64,000 nt of DNA from Schizochytrium sp. TIO01 (lineage: Eukaryota; Sar; Bigyra; Thraustochytrida; Thraustochytriidae), in assembly GCA_004764695.1 (NCBI GenBank), contig SMSO01000014.1:2493148-2557147 (forward strand). The letters are read 5' to 3'. Shown piece by piece: positions 11,330 to 21,530 of the stretch. A program made the translations under genes and the position numbers. The notes beneath the pieces were generated by a model, which was given only the letters and a program-made list of their open reading frames with translations, was not told the DNA's origin and made no database searches. Position 1 is the first letter of the stretch. Every line of letters begins with the position of its first letter.

Positions 11330-12367
11330 TTAAAGACTTGGGATGTCATCAGAGTCACCTTCACCCTGCTGTCCAGACGAAGGGGCAGTTTTTAGAGAAG
11401 ATTTAACTCGTTCGCCCTGATCCATCGCATTTGCTTGCTTGTCTTTGCGCGCAGTTGAAGGGGGAGAGTGAGCATGCGTTGCAAGGATCTCTCCAGATTC
11501 TAGGTCATTTCCATCAGCACCGGGTGCTACAATAGCAGTTTTGGTTGGTGCCTCCGACAGCTGACTAGCTGTCTTTTTGAAGAGTGGCAGATTATCCCGA
11601 AGGTCAAGAATTGCTTCGCGAACACGAGCATTTAGTTCTGTAGCAGTTTCACCTTCCATTGGGTAAATGGCTTGTCCAATACCGATCTCAATATTTGCGG
11701 GTCGCGCAAACCACTTTCGTGCTGGCCAAGCATGCAAGTTACCCCACATAGCCAGCGGCATAATAGGTACATCATTCTTAATTGCAGCATCGAAAAATCC
11801 ATGCTTGAATGGCTTTAGCTCTCCTGTGGGCGAGAGGGTACCTTCAGGGAAAACGCAAATCCCGATGCCGTTTTCGAGGTAGCGACTTACTGTTTCCATC
11901 ATAAGCGCAACAGTTCCATGTTTAACCCCACCCCTGCCATCGGCTGACTTTGTGAAATGCACTGGCAAGTCACCTGCCATTCGGATGCTCCAGCCAGCCA
12001 AAGGATAATTAAAGACCGCTGCCTTTGCAATAAAGTTAACTGCCGTACGCGGCATGAAGACTTTGCACAAGATGAACGGGTCGGCAAATGACAGATGGTT
12101 GGACATATAAATCGCTCGCCGAGGCAACTTTCCCTTCCACTGATGCCTGCGTCGGATTGTCACAGACCAAAACGGGTTGAGATGGATGCAAAAGAAAAGG
12201 CAAGCTGTTCGAAAGATGCGACCCATCAGGCGCATTCGTTTGTATTTTGGCATCATCCATGCAAACAAAACCCAACAAAGGATTTGCAAAATGAACGCTG
12301 AGATAAATGCCATCACAACAGCCCAAAGAAAGTAAAGAGTCGTCACGGTAGAACTCAGGCGACCCAT
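11330..12367 (-). CDS. Lysophospholipid acyltransferase (PlsC/LPAAT-like)
   Basis: 345 residues. A hydrophobic N-terminal segment (about 8-38) should anchor it in a membrane, probably the ER. The acyltransferase block I motif NHLSFAD has the catalytic pair His91 and Asp96. The FPEGT motif (173-177), which binds the glycerol phosphate, and the later VPIMPLAMWG block (200-209) are both in order. This set is typical of 1-acylglycerol-3-phosphate acyltransferases, which add a fatty acyl chain to lysophosphatidate to give phosphatidate. The C-terminal ~80 residues are polar and look disordered. The frame is open to a TTG at 12424; the first ATG (12365-12367) gives MGRLSS as N-terminus. Lysophosphatidate is the likeliest acceptor, but other lysophospholipids are possible. 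It diverges from YJU2. Confidence 0.88.
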   Translation of the reverse strand: MGRLSSTVTTLYFLWAVVMAFISAFILQILCWVLFAWMMPKYKRMRLMGRIFRTACLFFCIHLNPFWSVTIRRRHQWKGKLPRRAIYMSNHLSFADPFILCKVFMPRTAVNFIAKAAVFNYPLAGWSIRMAGDLPVHFTKSADGRGGVKHGTVALMMETVSRYLENGIGICVFPEGTLSPTGELKPFKHGFFDAAIKNDVPIMPLAMWGNLHAWPARKWFARPANIEIGIGQAIYPMEGETATELNARVREAILDLRDNLPLFKKTASQLSEAPTKTAIVAPGADGNDLESGEILATHAHSPPSTARKDKQANAMDQGERVKSSLKTAPSSGQQGEGDSDDIPSL

Positions 12368-13900
12368 TGCTGCTGCTCCAGAATCTGCTCTTGCTTCGCC
12401 CTGAGTAGAATCGCGATCTCTCAATCTCTACGCTCCGATGGAGGATCCTTGAAGACGAGCTCTACAGACCGTGGATGGTGAACGGGTTTACCAAATGGGG
12501 CGAGCCGGGCCCAAGCTCTATTGTAGAATAGTACTCGTACTTACCTTGGCAGCAAAGTAAGTAGTAAGTACCACCAATGCACACCTGAAGTAGCTGGGTA
12601 GCTCGCGCGCAACAAAGAAAGTTTGAACAAACTCCCTTCCAAAGGTACTACGTAGGTGGAAGATGAAAGCTGCCCTTGACTTATATATGATCGCTGCAGG
12701 GTGTGTCACCTTTGGACTGCCCGTGGTCAACCAGCTTTGCCTTGAACTTGAGTAGAGAGGAATCGGATCGCGATTTCTTCACTAGACTTTTAGCACAAGC
12801 TAGTGAAGGAGTTCAACTCTTTGACAAATATAATAAGCTTATGGCAAAAGACAGAGGTTACCTGCTTATACTTCACTCTCCCTGATGATTACGCGACCAT
12901 ATACCATGCTACTTTGTACATCCAGCATTTCGCCAAGTAAGGATGTGCTGGGCCTACTAGTAAAGTTTCCTGATAGGTGTAGAATTAGAAAATACACACG
13001 TCGTGCCTACTTAACTAATTTATGCATGCGCTGGATATACCCTATATATTTTGTCTAATTAAATTTAAGGTAATGTTAGAATATTGATGACTAACTAACT
13101 ATTCGTTGTGTTTTGTTCCTTATAATATTCAAGTTAACCATAATTAATTTTGAAAATATTCAAAGTAATATAATAGCTTTTCTATTGTTTGGCGGACAAG
13201 TGCATTACTTAGTTCCAATGCCCCATACTCCACAGTCCAAATCTTGACCTATTGCGGCCCGTGCATGTATATGTGTAGCAACATGTGTAGACTTGTTAAT
13301 TCCTTAGATTGATAGGAATAGACTCTCTATTGGGGAGGGCGATTCATAAGAAGGTTGACCTGAGTGATGAAGCTAAAAACAAATCAATTGCACTATGAGC
13401 CAGCTCACCAGATTTACACAACATCAAGTGTCACCCATTTCGCAACTGCCTCATAAACATTAACTTTGACTTGTATTATCGGACAAGCAAATCTCATTAT
13501 TATTCTTCCCCTCGAAGGAATACCTGTTAACCTACGAATAGCAATGGTTAGTACCTACCTAAACTTTCAACCTCCGTCACTTCGGCGCCTAAATGCCCCG
13601 AATAAACTCTGCTGAAGCGAGTGATTTTGAGCGGACTTGCTTGCTGTCTTCCCAATCCTTCAACTTCGATGGGCAGAGGCTAGTGGGGTGAATAGAGCTG
13701 CGAAACGTTCGGTGAGCTTCCTGCTGGTGTATGCTGGATTCCACATCTAAACAGTGCTCATAGTCCTGTTGTTGTGTAAGCGAGAGTAGAACAACTTTCC
13801 CCGTTTGATCTCTTCACGTTCGTGAAGGATCTATAAACTTTGACGAAAAAGAGACTTGTTAACTCAGTGTAATCCTGGCTATCTCTCAAAATAATATACA
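12368..13900. other. Divergent promoter region, acyltransferase / YJU2
   Basis: A 1.5-kb AT-rich spacer between two divergent genes that must contain both promoters. Around 13.6-13.8 kb it is less AT-rich, closer to YJU2. No other gene is evident. Confidence 0.55.
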
Positions 13901-14842
13901 ATGGGTGACCGAAAAGAAATCAATAAGTACTACAACCCAGACTTTGATATCAGACGACTTCCGAGACAAAAGGTTGATCGCGATGCTGCCACAGATATCC
14001 GATTGATGCTTCCGTTTGGGTTGACTTGCATCGAATGCGGAAACACCATGGCCAAACAACTCAAGGTAAATGCCACAAAGGAGACTGCAAAGGGTATGGA
14101 ATATTTAGGTGTAAGGCGTTTCCGGTTTCGTTTCAAATGTACGCGTTGTAAAGCCCGCATTACATTTTTGACTGATCCCCAAAATGCAGATTATGAGCTT
14201 GAATCTGGTGGCAAACGCGGCTACGATTTTACTTTCGAACGCAAGAAAGAGGAACAAGCCGCAGATAAAGCCAAGCAAGAAGAGGCTCAAGAAGATGAGA
14301 CTGCAGACTCATCGATGCGGAAACTTGAAGATCGCACTCTAAATTCCAAAGTTGAAATGGAAACCATGGAAGCCCTGGAAGACTTGCAAGCACAGAACCG
14401 CAAGCGCGAAAGACTTGCGGACTCCTCCAAGGTGATACTTGAAGACAGTGAAGATAAACCTACACCTGAAGAAGTAGCTGCTCAAGAAGCTGAAGATGCA
14501 GCCGCTGCTGCTCATGCATTTGCTTCTAAACGGGCAAAGGTTCGTCGATTGGACGAGGAAGAGGATGATAAGTCTTTTTCCATCGAAAAGATACCCTCGA
14601 CTAACTCTATCAAATTAGATCATCCATCATCAAACGCCACGGTTTCGCCGGCTATCAAGCACGCAACTGGAGATTCCGTTCTACCTTTAGCTACAACTTT
14701 GGAAGCGCCTTTGGTGAAAATCAAAGCACGCAAAAGAAAAGGCAAAAAGTCAAAGAAGTCAAAGAAAAGTACGGACAAAAAGCTTGCGGTGGTCATTGCG
14801 TATGCTTCATCTTCTGATGACGATGACGATGACAGTGTATAA
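13901..14842 (+). CDS. YJU2: Splicing factor YJU2 (CWC16/CCDC94 family)
   Basis: 313 residues. The N-terminus matches the CWC16 family closely: a start like MGDRKEINKYYNPDFD, a basic linker, then LMLPFGLTCIECGN and FKCTRCKARITFLTDPQNADY. Cys43, Cys46, Cys80 and Cys83 form the zinc site. Family members enter the spliceosome with the Prp19 complex and promote the first step of splicing near the branch site, so a nuclear location is expected. Residues about 110-215 are charged and probably a long helix. The C-terminus has a lysine-rich stretch (about 275-295, likely nuclear import) and ends in a run of Asp. The ATG at 13901 gives the family's usual N-terminus. Its presence shows the organism splices pre-mRNA although the genes here look intron-poor. 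Confidence 0.95.
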   Translation: MGDRKEINKYYNPDFDIRRLPRQKVDRDAATDIRLMLPFGLTCIECGNTMAKQLKVNATKETAKGMEYLGVRRFRFRFKCTRCKARITFLTDPQNADYELESGGKRGYDFTFERKKEEQAADKAKQEEAQEDETADSSMRKLEDRTLNSKVEMETMEALEDLQAQNRKRERLADSSKVILEDSEDKPTPEEVAAQEAEDAAAAAHAFASKRAKVRRLDEEEDDKSFSIEKIPSTNSIKLDHPSSNATVSPAIKHATGDSVLPLATTLEAPLVKIKARKRKGKKSKKSKKSTDKKLAVVIAYASSSDDDDDDSV

Positions 14843-15319
14843 AAATCTAATGAGAGGTTGTACTATATAAAAGTGTAGAATGTCGTAGATTTTACAGAAT
14901 GTTTTTCTGCGTTATCATGACAGCCATAATTCAAAGCAAGTGATATTCTAATTAAGATCCACATACTGTATACGTTATTTATGTCTTTGTTCTTTTGCTT
15001 TGTTGTTGTTGTTGTTTTAAAATAAACAACTAAAGGAAAAAACGCAACCAAAGTAGAGAATGACTTAACTGCACTGAAAGATATGAATGACAAATTTGAA
15101 TAGATTAAAATGAATGACATCAAATACAGGGCTTTATTTGGTGCTGCAACTTTCCCATCAGTTTTAAATTCGCGTATTCTATCTAATAGAGAGCCCAGGT
15201 CTTAATGTAGGTGATACCTACAGTTATACTATTATGATAAACCTAGCTAGGTAGTACAAGGTACTTTCTTTCCTTTAAAAAGAAGGGAAAAAAGCGACAT
15301 TTAAATTTAAAAAAAGAAA
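14843..15319. other. Intergenic 3' region of YJU2
   Basis: AT-rich. Just beside the tRNA lies an A7 run (15309-15315) that reads as T7 on the tRNA strand and fits an RNA polymerase III terminator. Confidence 0.6.
15309..15315 (-). terminator. Pol III oligo-T terminator of tRNA-Lys
   Basis: Seven T residues on the minus strand, starting four bases after the tRNA 3' end. Pol III normally stops at four or more T. Confidence 0.8.
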
Positions 15320-15391
15320 TTCCCAATGAGGGGATCGAACCCTCGACCATTTGATTAAGAGTCAAACGCTCTGCCGCTGAGCTAACCGGGA
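15320..15391 (-). tRNA. trnK-CUU: tRNA-Lys (anticodon CUU)
   Basis: 72 nucleotides that fold as a full cloverleaf. The acceptor stem TCCCGGT pairs with ATTGGGA using two G-T pairs, and the discriminator is A. The D arm is GCTC/GAGC. The anticodon stem TTTGA/TCAAA encloses loop CTCTTAA, with CTT at positions 34-36 reading lysine codon AAG. The T arm is GAGGG/CCCTC with loop TTCGATC. The internal pol III promoter is present as A box (TAGCTCAGCGGC) and B box (GGTTCGATCCC). There is no intron and CCA is not encoded, as in eukaryotic nuclear tRNA genes. Confidence 0.96.
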
Positions 15392-16640
15392 TTCCTATAG
15401 GAGGAGTTTGGTGAATCGAATCACCAGTTTCCCTTCGGTTGGGAGAAGATTGTCTGATGGAGTATATATCATTATGGCATTATATTTTTACTACGAAAAT
15501 GTCTTTTCATCTGTGGTTTTCTTAGATGCCAATGAGCAATCTACTTCGAAATGAAGAATTAAAAACCACAATATAAAACTATAAAATCATCTTATTCCTG
15601 TGTCTTTCAATATCAAACTATGGTTCGGGCTTATTCGATGGTGATTGGATTTAAATCCAGTTCCTGAGTCAAGAATGATCACAATACAGACGTTTTCTTA
15701 TTTGCCTTTTCCTTTGTTAATTATCTTTAAATAGTATTACAAAACTGTCTCGGCGGTGATCCTTAGTTCTTGTTTTATGATCATATGGTGTGTTTCTCGG
15801 TACCTATGAAAATAAACCTTTACATCAAATTCAGAGTCGTCCCAGATGCATTTGTGCCTGAGATTATGAAGACCCGAACTTGCCCGATATTAACAAAATA
15901 ACCACTTCATACGACCACCTGCTTGTAAATTAGCACTACTGGAACGCTATCTAGTTGAAGGAAGGTCAATGACTATATTCTAGATATTTTGTATTTCATT
16001 GTATTTCCTTCCTTATTTTAAACTTCGCCAATCTCAACACAACTTGAGAATACCATTAGGTAGAAAACAGAGGTTTTAAAACCCAAACGTTATACTTTTC
16101 GGTAGGACACTATAAGTTTTTAGGCGCATAGAATGCCTGACTCCATTCCTTGCCTGTTTGTCCTCTGTAGTATTAGAATATAACTCATCAGAATAATTAT
16201 GAATCCGGTGAAGCACTTAGTGCCGTAAACAGAAGTACCAAGGGATACACTGCAGAGTCTATTAAAAGAGCTTAGAAAGGTTCGGCACTTTCACATAGCA
16301 AAAAAAATACACCCTTTCAGTAATCCACAACATAACTCGACAATTTGCTCTTCGTTGACTTGAACCCTCCAACTTAACGCTTTACTATTTGAAGCACCCA
16401 CATGCCTAAAACTTAACGCGAATATTGTCTTGTGTAGTTAGAGGAATCGCTGTCAGTACCGCTGTGCAAAGATCATCAGCACTAAAGCAGCTTCGTTATT
16501 GTTATTAGACAAATATCTCAAGCTACGACCAATATAATGTATAAAGCTGGTAGACTGATGGCAGGGTTCAAAATTGATTTTTTTTCACCGCAAAACCCAG
16601 CAGAAATAATGTGAGCAAAAGAAAATAATGCATTATTCTA
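15392..16640. other. Intergenic region downstream of the PLD gene
   Basis: AT-rich spacer with no supported gene. It includes a perfect 14-base palindrome (TGGATTTAAATCCA) at 15646-15659, probably incidental. Confidence 0.55.
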
Positions 16641-19600
16641 TTAAGTTGTGAGTTCATCTGGAAGTTTAGTTTTCGCTCCGAGGATACGTGAATGAGGGAA
16701 ATCGGGAAAGTGAACGAGATTTTCCAAGGTAGTCACTTTACCAGTGTCGTGGTCAACCTTGTATGGATATGTCATCAAATGTCCAGGGACATTTTCGTTG
16801 TGCTCATCATCAACGTAGTACTGCCAGTTCTTATAAGCCCGTGTCTGAATCAGACGGACGCACTCGACGGATGAGGGACGCTGTAGAATCGAAGGATCAA
16901 AGTCCTCGTCATCAGTAATAGAGCCTCCAAGATGCTCTGCCCAAAGGGACATCCGAAACCCATAAATGAGGCCACGCGGCGTAGATTTTTCCGTCGCGAC
17001 TCGAGCCATCTCGTACATCGAAACTCCAATTTCTGTATCTCTCGAACCATCAAAAGACCGTTGGTTAATGTTTGCACTGCCAATAACGGCAACGGCATCA
17101 TCAACAATGAGGAGCTTGGAGTGTACGTAAATTTGGAAGCGACGACGTTTTTGTGCGGCATGAGCAACCTGCTCATAATCCTCTTCGCAAAATTCCCGCC
17201 CTTCTTCATTGTCAGCTTGTTGTGCAGTAAGCGGTTGAGGAGCTGCTACATTTGGGGCTTCTTCTTGGTTTCCTTTAGAGCTATCATCTGAGGATGATGC
17301 TTGAGGGATGGTCTCAGAGGGGAAGTCCTTTTCTTCTTTGCTAAGCTGTGCCTTACGCTCGGCTTCCAGTCGGGTGGTCTCTTCAGCTTCACGGTTACCC
17401 AAGAAAAAGACCGAAAAGTAGTCAGTCACGGAGCGATCCTTTAGCTTGTGTTTTTTAAGTGCTTCATGAATACGACGGTATACCATCGCGACTGTGAAAT
17501 ACTGATACCGAAGAATTTGCATCACTGCCTTGTCTGCTGGCAGACCTTCGCAGAAGAGAGGGATTACTAGGTAAACGTGGAAGGCTTCGTTGGCAGCAAT
17601 CTTACTGCACACCTTGGAAGCTAGTTCAATCGGAATCAGATTGCTTGCTCCACTCCTTTTGGATTTGCTCCACATATGGCATCCACCAATAAAATACTGC
17701 GATTCGATGTAGATGAAGTGTTTAGCAGACCGGATGTGGTGCACATAGGCCTTATGAATACTGTTATCTACTTTGATACCCTTGTCAGCAAACGCGTTAG
17801 GGGCATGGATAGACTTTTCTAAACGTGCGGAGTCTTCATTAATGGACCGTACCACCTGCACTACCCTATCGTTATTGGATTGAGCAAACACTCCCTCATT
17901 CCAGGAACCCGCCCTCTCACGAGTTTCTGACTCCAGCTCGGCAACCTCTTTTTGCAACTCCTCAAGATCATCATCTGAAAGATCTGAAAGGTCGTCCTCT
18001 GCAGCGTTTTCAATGTCATCGGTGGCCTTGTTTTGGCGACCAAATGCAGCAGAGTCTGTGTGAGAACCCACGTGAAGGAGGGATTCAGTTCTGCCGATAA
18101 TTTCTTCGCGCTTCTCGTTAAGGAAAGACGCTGGGAGAGCCGCCTCTCCAGGACTATCCTTGAGAAGGTCCATGAGGTTCTTCATACGCATACCACGGGC
18201 AATCCACTTAGCCCGGCTTCCCGTGCATCCACTTAATGGATGCCGATGGTTGCCTGCTTGCATGTGCCAGCGCTCAATGAAGTTTTTGAGTACATCCACT
18301 GCCGCTCGCCCAGTAACGCGGGTGTGAATATCTTGCCATGGCTGGCGCGGACCTTTCTCTGGATCAGCAACCTCTGCAGGTAGACAATTTTGATAGTAAT
18401 CATCTCTGTGAGTGCGGTGTAGAGAAGCAAATAAAGGTTTATCTGAATCATCGTATCGACCTGAAGTTACATCAATACCTCCTAAGAAAGCGGTAATAGC
18501 TTGAACTTTGGCATTGCGGTGGCGGCGATGCTTCACACGAAGGCGAGCTGCGTTCTCAGGTTTAACATCCATGATAATAGACTTCTGATGATGAGTATAT
18601 GCAAACGAGAGGTTTGCCAAACTACTGATAAGACCGCGTTGGTCTACACGAGGTGTTTTGACTGCAACAACAGGTGAGTCCTCGAAGAATTTGACACATT
18701 CTTCGTCCATGGTTCCCATCAAACCGGAGGTCATGGATGTACTAGAAAGGTCATCCCATACCATGATAAGGACGATAACACCTTCCTTGGCCTTCTTCTT
18801 CAAAAGATTTCCAAGGGTCAATTTGTTCTTGTGATCAGGGCCTGTCCGCACCAAACGAATGAAAGGGTTTACAGACCATCCACAAATACAAATGAAGTTT
18901 TCTGCGGCATCGATCGCATTATAGAGATCCTTCCAGCAAGGACGGGCGCGAAAGGGTTCAAGATCTTCGCCCTCCTCACCTAGCTCAATTTGAGGCAACA
19001 CATTACCAATACCAGGTTGGTGAGCACTTTGGTAGAGCACAAAATGATCACCACGGCGAGGTGGAAAATACGTGTTCGGTACAGAATATGGATGAATGTT
19101 GGTGAGACGATGAGGGTTCATGTTGGTGCTGTGCATCTTTGAATGGAAAGCCTTTTCGCGTTTTTCGATAATGGTCTTTACCGGGGTGTAGCGCATCTTA
19201 ATTGTGAGCCAACCATACTTACTGCCCTTCTTGCGCCGGCGTTTCTTCGCTTTAGAGTTTTCAGTAGCCCAGTTGGATCCTTCATCCGCATCAAGGTCAT
19301 AGATTTCGTGCTTACTGCGCGAGATCGGAAATTCGCCCTCCAGCGTTTTGCCATTTTGAAGAATCTGGGTCCAGGAGAAGGCAACCTGGCCAAGGTACTG
19401 ATCGCCAAGACTATCTTCATCCATAACCCGGAAGACAATAGTCTTTGCATCGTGAGCAACATCCATGCTCAGATACTCATTCCAATTAGGACGTAAGGTA
19501 TTGTTGCACACAGTCGATCGGCAAATCTTCGCATTGTCAAGCTTTACTTTGACAAATGGATCCGAAAGACCAAAGAGTCCACACTTGCAGCAGTTCGGTA

Positions 19601-20003
19601 AACATTGCATAGGCAAGCATTGTGCAAGACCATCTTTATTTACCAGACGGCGCGCCTTTTCAAAGTACACATCAATGCGGCCGTGGATAAAGTGAGTTTC
19701 TCCTGACGAGATGTAACCAGGTCCGCCTGCATCCTTTTCATCTGCAGAGTTCTCACCGTCGTCGTCTTCATCCCCTGTGTCCTCGTCGTCGTCGTCTTCA
19801 GGGAAGTGGGGCTTGTTTTGGTCCATGTCGAAATCTTCTTTCTTCGAGTCTGCTAGCTCCACCTCTTCCGGCGATGTAACATGTTCTACAGCTGGGTCTA
19901 CATCCTCCCCTTTGTGTGGATCTTGGCCTTGCGTTTCACTCACCACTTGCTTAGGAGTTTCACTCTTGGCATCATCGTTCGAATCTTTAGCCTGTTCTGA
20001 CAT
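16641..20003 (-). CDS. C2-domain phospholipase D
   Basis: 1120 residues. A disordered acidic N-terminus (about 1-105) leads into a C2 domain (about 108-235, with LSDPFVKVKLDN and FRVMDEDSLGDQYLG), as in plant-type C2-PLDs rather than PX-PH PLDs. Two HxKxxxxD motifs complete the active site: HQKSIIMD with His472, and HSKLLIVD with His961 followed by GSANINQRS. The family hydrolyses phosphatidylcholine to phosphatidate and choline through a phosphohistidine intermediate, and C2 gives calcium-dependent membrane binding. At 1120 residues it is longer than plant PLD-alpha (~810). The excess is the acidic N-terminus, a charged stretch at about 655-715 and an ~80-residue Glu/Ser/Gln-rich insert (about 866-950) directly before the second HKD motif. 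The start ATG (20001-20003) is the first in frame. Confidence 0.93.
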   Translation of the reverse strand: MSEQAKDSNDDAKSETPKQVVSETQGQDPHKGEDVDPAVEHVTSPEEVELADSKKEDFDMDQNKPHFPEDDDDEDTGDEDDDGENSADEKDAGGPGYISSGETHFIHGRIDVYFEKARRLVNKDGLAQCLPMQCLPNCCKCGLFGLSDPFVKVKLDNAKICRSTVCNNTLRPNWNEYLSMDVAHDAKTIVFRVMDEDSLGDQYLGQVAFSWTQILQNGKTLEGEFPISRSKHEIYDLDADEGSNWATENSKAKKRRRKKGSKYGWLTIKMRYTPVKTIIEKREKAFHSKMHSTNMNPHRLTNIHPYSVPNTYFPPRRGDHFVLYQSAHQPGIGNVLPQIELGEEGEDLEPFRARPCWKDLYNAIDAAENFICICGWSVNPFIRLVRTGPDHKNKLTLGNLLKKKAKEGVIVLIMVWDDLSSTSMTSGLMGTMDEECVKFFEDSPVVAVKTPRVDQRGLISSLANLSFAYTHHQKSIIMDVKPENAARLRVKHRRHRNAKVQAITAFLGGIDVTSGRYDDSDKPLFASLHRTHRDDYYQNCLPAEVADPEKGPRQPWQDIHTRVTGRAAVDVLKNFIERWHMQAGNHRHPLSGCTGSRAKWIARGMRMKNLMDLLKDSPGEAALPASFLNEKREEIIGRTESLLHVGSHTDSAAFGRQNKATDDIENAAEDDLSDLSDDDLEELQKEVAELESETRERAGSWNEGVFAQSNNDRVVQVVRSINEDSARLEKSIHAPNAFADKGIKVDNSIHKAYVHHIRSAKHFIYIESQYFIGGCHMWSKSKRSGASNLIPIELASKVCSKIAANEAFHVYLVIPLFCEGLPADKAVMQILRYQYFTVAMVYRRIHEALKKHKLKDRSVTDYFSVFFLGNREAEETTRLEAERKAQLSKEEKDFPSETIPQASSSDDSSKGNQEEAPNVAAPQPLTAQQADNEEGREFCEEDYEQVAHAAQKRRRFQIYVHSKLLIVDDAVAVIGSANINQRSFDGSRDTEIGVSMYEMARVATEKSTPRGLIYGFRMSLWAEHLGGSITDDEDFDPSILQRPSSVECVRLIQTRAYKNWQYYVDDEHNENVPGHLMTYPYKVDHDTGKVTTLENLVHFPDFPHSRILGAKTKLPDELTT

Positions 20004-20874
20004 GGTCTTTTCACGGGTTGGATGGAGCGATGTTTGCCAGATTCCAAACTTCTACGAGAGATCTTCAATGAGCTCGGCTCGAACTGCTGCTATTGAACAC
20101 AGTTTTTATCGATGATCGGTATCCTGCGCTATAATCGTCAAAGAAGGAGTCACTTTCCGATTGATTGAGTGTAGGTAGTAGTGATGAGATGATAAAGATA
20201 TATAATTGTCAAACCTGCTCCTTTATGACTTTCACCGGCCGCACAGTCCAAAGGGATCTGTCGCTGCTTGAGCGGTGTTGGCGAGAATTGGCGTCGTTCC
20301 AAACAGTACGTAGGCACCTACTAGCAATGGGTGTAGTCTCCCACCCAACTAGGTTGCCCTGGCTTTGTTCTTACCAGAGACTGCTTTGGCTGTCAAAGAA
20401 GGGGCCGAAACACTCCAAGAGAAGCTCAGCCTTTGAGGCGAACGCCAGACAAAAAGGATCGGCCGAATAGGCAATCAGCAAAGATAGTCTGCGTGCTTGC
20501 TTTTAGGCAAGCTGAGGACTCGCGATAAAGGCCAGGGTTCTCGCCTCAAAGTAGAAAACTTGAATCGCTTGCAGCAGAGCAATTGGCTTTGCCGTGAGTG
20601 TTGCTTGCTAACTCTGCTACTCTGTTTTTGGTGTCTCGAAAGTATAGTTTGGTAGTCTTTCTCTAATAGCCTATTCTTACCAATAACTAACAGGTTGTAG
20701 TTCTTTCTTCGAGTCCCTTTGTACGCGCTTACTTCTTCCTCATTCTCTGTTTCCTTTTGAAGTTATACGTAGTTACTTATGGGGACCTGAAACGGGTTTT
20801 TGGACATTCCTTAGCATAATATCATGTACATACCGGTTTCTTTTATCTTTTGCTGACTTAGTAAAAAAAGAAGC

Positions 20875-20899
20875 ATATATATATATATTTATATATAAT
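20875..20899. repeat. (AT)n tract
   Basis: Short AT dinucleotide run with one TTT interruption. Confidence 0.8.
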
Positions 20900-21502
20900 T
20901 TATTTTGCAATTAATCTTAGTGTTTTTAGTTATAAAAAGAAGAAAAAGAAAAAGAGTTATTTATTTTTCAATGAATGAATGAAATGTTGAAAATACTAGC
21001 TACCAGGTACCTGACTGTCTTTTAATGAATGCTTAATGTTCAAAGTGGGAAGGAACCTAATACTCCAGAGGTATTTTTGGTGTGTGGTTATGTCGATCAA
21101 AGCGTAACAGCCAATCCATATTTCTTAGGCGCCATACGCGCTCAAGATCTGTCTCCATCATCTCTCACGAAGCTGATTTTGTTTTTTCGTGTTTCAAAAG
21201 AATGCGGCGGCCTTCATTTCCACCCATTTCTTCGAACGAGGAAAGCAATAGAAACAAAAGAAGATGGATGATACGCATCGATCGACTTGGCTCGATAATT
21301 ATGAGATTGCGGAACTTGAGGAGAAAGGCTACAAAAGTAGTCAGTGGTGCTATTCAGCGGCACAGAATCCTCCGCAGGGTAGGCCTCACGGCCCTGAGAG
21401 GAGGAGAAGACCTCTTATTTAGAAGGAAACCCATTCCCTCCCATGCGAGGCACATGGGCCCACCCCTGCACGGCCTAGCAGCGAGCTTTTCACCGCTCGT
21501 TG

Positions 21503-21530
21503 TATGCATGCATGCATGCATGCTTGCATG
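21503..21530. repeat. (TGCA)n microsatellite
   Basis: About six TGCA units with one TGCT variant, followed by GCAGT units at about 21538-21555. TGCA repeats are self-complementary and could extrude a cruciform. Confidence 0.8.

Noticed and set aside
15411-15460. Hairpin-like sequence beside the tRNA as a possible second tRNA or small RNA
   Set aside because: Only a five-base stem (GGTGA/TCACC) and no T-loop, D-arm or box motifs.
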